NCBI GenBank assembly: GCA_913054055.1
Contig: CAJXIT010000200.1
Span: 1 to 6,557, forward strand
DNA length: 6,557 nucleotides
Reading direction: 5' to 3'
Source of the DNA: an uncultured Thalassolituus sp.
Lineage (GTDB): Bacteria > Pseudomonadota > Gammaproteobacteria > Pseudomonadales > Oceanobacteraceae
Positions within the stretch are counted from its first letter, which is position 1, and every line of letters starts with the position of its first letter. The notes below the pieces were generated by a model that was given only the letters and a program-made list of their open reading frames with translations, had not been told where the DNA came from and did no database searches. Below, in pieces: positions 5,328 through 6,557 of this stretch. The position numbers and the translations under genes were made by a program.

Positions 5328-6353
5328 ATGCGAGTTTTAGCCATAGAGAGCAGTTGCGATGAAACCGGCATCGCCATTTATGATTCAGAGCAGGGTTTAT
5401 TGTCCCATGCTTTGTACAGTCAGGTGGATATGCACGCCAATTATGGCGGTGTGGTGCCTGAATTAGCCAGTCGTGACCATATTCGAAAAGCCATTCCATT
5501 AATAAAGCAGGTGTTGGCCGAAGGCAGTTGTACGTCCGAAGATTTAGATGGCATTGCCTATACTTCTGGTCCGGGTTTGGCGGGGGCATTATTGGTGGGT
5601 GCGTGTTTGGCGCGCAGTTTGGCTTGGAGTTGGGGGTTGCCCACTTTGGCCGTTCATCACATGGAAGGACATTTATTAGCCCCTTTGTTAGAAGACCCTG
5701 CCCCTGAATTCCCGTTTGTGGCTTTGTTGGTAAGTGGTGGTCATACCCAGTTGGTAGACGTGAAAGGCATTGGTCAATACGAATTACTGGGTGAAAGCAT
5801 TGACGATGCCGCCGGCGAAGCCTTTGATAAAACCGCTAAGATGATGGATTTGCCTTATCCAGGTGGGCCGCACATTGCTAAATTGGCCGCCAATGGTACG
5901 GCAGGGCGTTTTAAGTTTCCTCGGCCCATGACCGACCGTCCTGGATTGGATTTTTCATTCAGTGGTTTAAAAACCTTTGCGCGCAATACCATTGCTAAAT
6001 GCCAAGAAGAAACCGGCTTAACTGAACAAGATAAAGCGGATATTGCGTTGGCGTTTGAGCAAGCGGCTGTGGATACCATGGTGATCAAATGCCGTCGCGC
6101 CCTAGAACAAACCGATCGCAAGCGTTTAGTGATAGCTGGTGGTGTCAGTGCCAACAAATATTTAAGACAAAAACTAGAAGAGTTGATGGCCAAGCAAAAA
6201 GGTCAGGTGTATTACCCTAGACCTGAGTTTTGTACCGATAATGGTGCCATGATTGCTTATGCAGGCTGTCAGCGAATGAAAGCCGGACAAAAAGATGGGG
6301 ATGAAATAACCATTCATCCTAGGTGGCCAATGAGCGATTTGCCTGCCATATAA
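5328..6353 (+). CDS. tsaD: tRNA N6-adenosine threonylcarbamoyltransferase TsaD
   Basis: TsaD (formerly Gcp/YgjD) works with TsaB and TsaE. It transfers threonylcarbamoyl from the TsaC product to A37 of tRNAs reading ANN codons. The 341 residues compare with 337 in E. coli. The ASKHA-fold signatures are MRVLAIESSCDETG (1-14), YGGVVPELASRDH (39-51), the metal ligands His111 and His115 in HHMEGH, SGGHTQL (136-142), GGVSANKYLR (271-280) and Asp304 in CTDNGAM. The reading frame is open from 5118, but the extra 70 residues have no family match. The ATG at 5328 has TTGAGG with 5 nt spacing and gives the family N-terminus, so it is taken as the start. It is divergent from rpsU, as in E. coli. It is essential in many bacteria. 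Confidence 0.98.
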   Translation: MRVLAIESSCDETGIAIYDSEQGLLSHALYSQVDMHANYGGVVPELASRDHIRKAIPLIKQVLAEGSCTSEDLDGIAYTSGPGLAGALLVGACLARSLAWSWGLPTLAVHHMEGHLLAPLLEDPAPEFPFVALLVSGGHTQLVDVKGIGQYELLGESIDDAAGEAFDKTAKMMDLPYPGGPHIAKLAANGTAGRFKFPRPMTDRPGLDFSFSGLKTFARNTIAKCQEETGLTEQDKADIALAFEQAAVDTMVIKCRRALEQTDRKRLVIAGGVSANKYLRQKLEELMAKQKGQVYYPRPEFCTDNGAMIAYAGCQRMKAGQKDGDEITIHPRWPMSDLPAI

Positions 6354-6358
6354 GCGTT

Positions 6359-6387
6359 AACGCGGGTGCTTATTTTTGCCCAGCGTT
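6359..6387 (+). terminator. Possible weak hairpin terminator after tsaD
   Basis: AACGCGGG (6359-6366) can pair with CCCAGCGTT (6379-6387), giving eight pairs with one bulged A at 6382 and a 12-nt loop. Only three T follow the stem. It starts 6 nt after the tsaD stop and overlaps a perfect GCGTTAACGC palindrome (6354-6363). The lack of a U-run makes efficient intrinsic termination doubtful, so tsaD may read through into folB. Confidence 0.3.
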
Positions 6388-6448
6388 TAGTAACACATAA
6401 ACTGATTGTTTGATGAGATGTAGGCTTGGGTTAAGGCTGAACAAAATT

Positions 6449-6557
6449 ATGGATAAAGTATTTGTAGAAGGCTTAGAGATCGAAACCATCATAGGTATCT
6501 ATGACTGGGAGCGTGAGGTTAAGCAAATCATTCGCATTGATCTTGAAATGGCGTGGG
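6449..6557 (+). CDS. folB: Dihydroneopterin aldolase FolB (5' part, cut by the window edge)
   Basis: Only the first 36 codons are inside the window. The translation begins MDKVFVEGLEIETIIGIYDW and continues to DLEMAW, which closely follows the start of E. coli FolB, including the conserved Y-D-W-E motif with its active-site Glu (Glu21 here). FolB splits 7,8-dihydroneopterin to 6-hydroxymethyl-7,8-dihydropterin and glycolaldehyde in folate synthesis and acts as an oligomer in the cytoplasm. The ribosome site is poor: AAGG lies 12 nt from the ATG, but no other in-frame start fits. It follows tsaD on the same strand after 95 nt. In Pseudomonas plsY stands between these two genes; it is absent here. 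Confidence 0.92.
   Translation, partial: MDKVFVEGLEIETIIGIYDWEREVKQIIRIDLEMAW

Noticed and set aside
5314..6193. Minus-strand reading frames antisense to tsaD
   Set aside because: The overlapping tsaD frame is unmistakable, and these show no motif or start signal of their own.
1..6557. Mobile element, CRISPR array, defence system or new gene cluster
   Set aside because: Every long segment is explained by conserved housekeeping genes in a known order, and no transposase, integrase, terminal repeats or spacer-repeat pattern is visible.

Overview
The window is a core housekeeping locus of a gammaproteobacterium, centred on the macromolecular-synthesis operon rpsU-(yqeY)-dnaG-rpoD, with tsaD divergent from it. 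RpoD (606 aa) carries the large acidic non-conserved insert, DnaG starts MAGRIP, S21 has 71 residues and TsaD has 341. The rpoD terminator is followed by an ileX-type tRNA-Ile2. The same order, with a yqeY-type gene between rpsU and dnaG, is known from Pseudomonas and relatives. The moderate base composition and protein style suggest a marine Oceanospirillales-like lineage, but this is inference and genus cannot be read from the window.

Layout. Positions 26-102 (minus) hold tRNA-Ile2(CAU). Positions 103-251 hold a long inverted repeat and the rpoD intrinsic terminator, with a possible tRNA promoter inside that terminator. rpoD (252-2072, minus) is preceded by a 214-nt gap with two good promoter matches: a near-consensus sigma-32 heat-shock promoter and a sigma-70 promoter with a perfect -10. 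dnaG (2287-4332, minus) follows a GatB/YqeY-family gene (4362-4817, minus) after 29 nt, with a terminator-like hairpin at that junction. rpsU (4850-5065, minus) is the first gene of the operon and has a roughly 105-nt leader containing a 10-bp hairpin. The 262-nt divergent region between rpsU and tsaD holds the rpsU promoter, with a G+C-rich discriminator, and a symmetric TATAAT-type element. tsaD (5328-6353, plus) is followed by the start of folB (6449 to the window edge).

How the genes fit together. S21 serves translation initiation, DnaG primes replication and RpoD directs housekeeping transcription. Co-transcription from the rpsU promoter links the three. The internal hairpin and the internal promoters would allow the three products to be made in different amounts and let rpoD respond to heat on its own. 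TsaD makes the t6A37 modification of ANN-decoding tRNAs, a class that includes the tRNA-Ile2 at the other end of the window. FolB belongs to folate synthesis.

I see no mobile element, CRISPR array, defence system or novel gene cluster. The points worth a second look are regulatory (heat-shock promoter, terminator/attenuator hairpins, symmetric promoter, tRNA promoter inside a terminator) plus an unusual His/Asp/Tyr-rich repeat in the DnaG linker.
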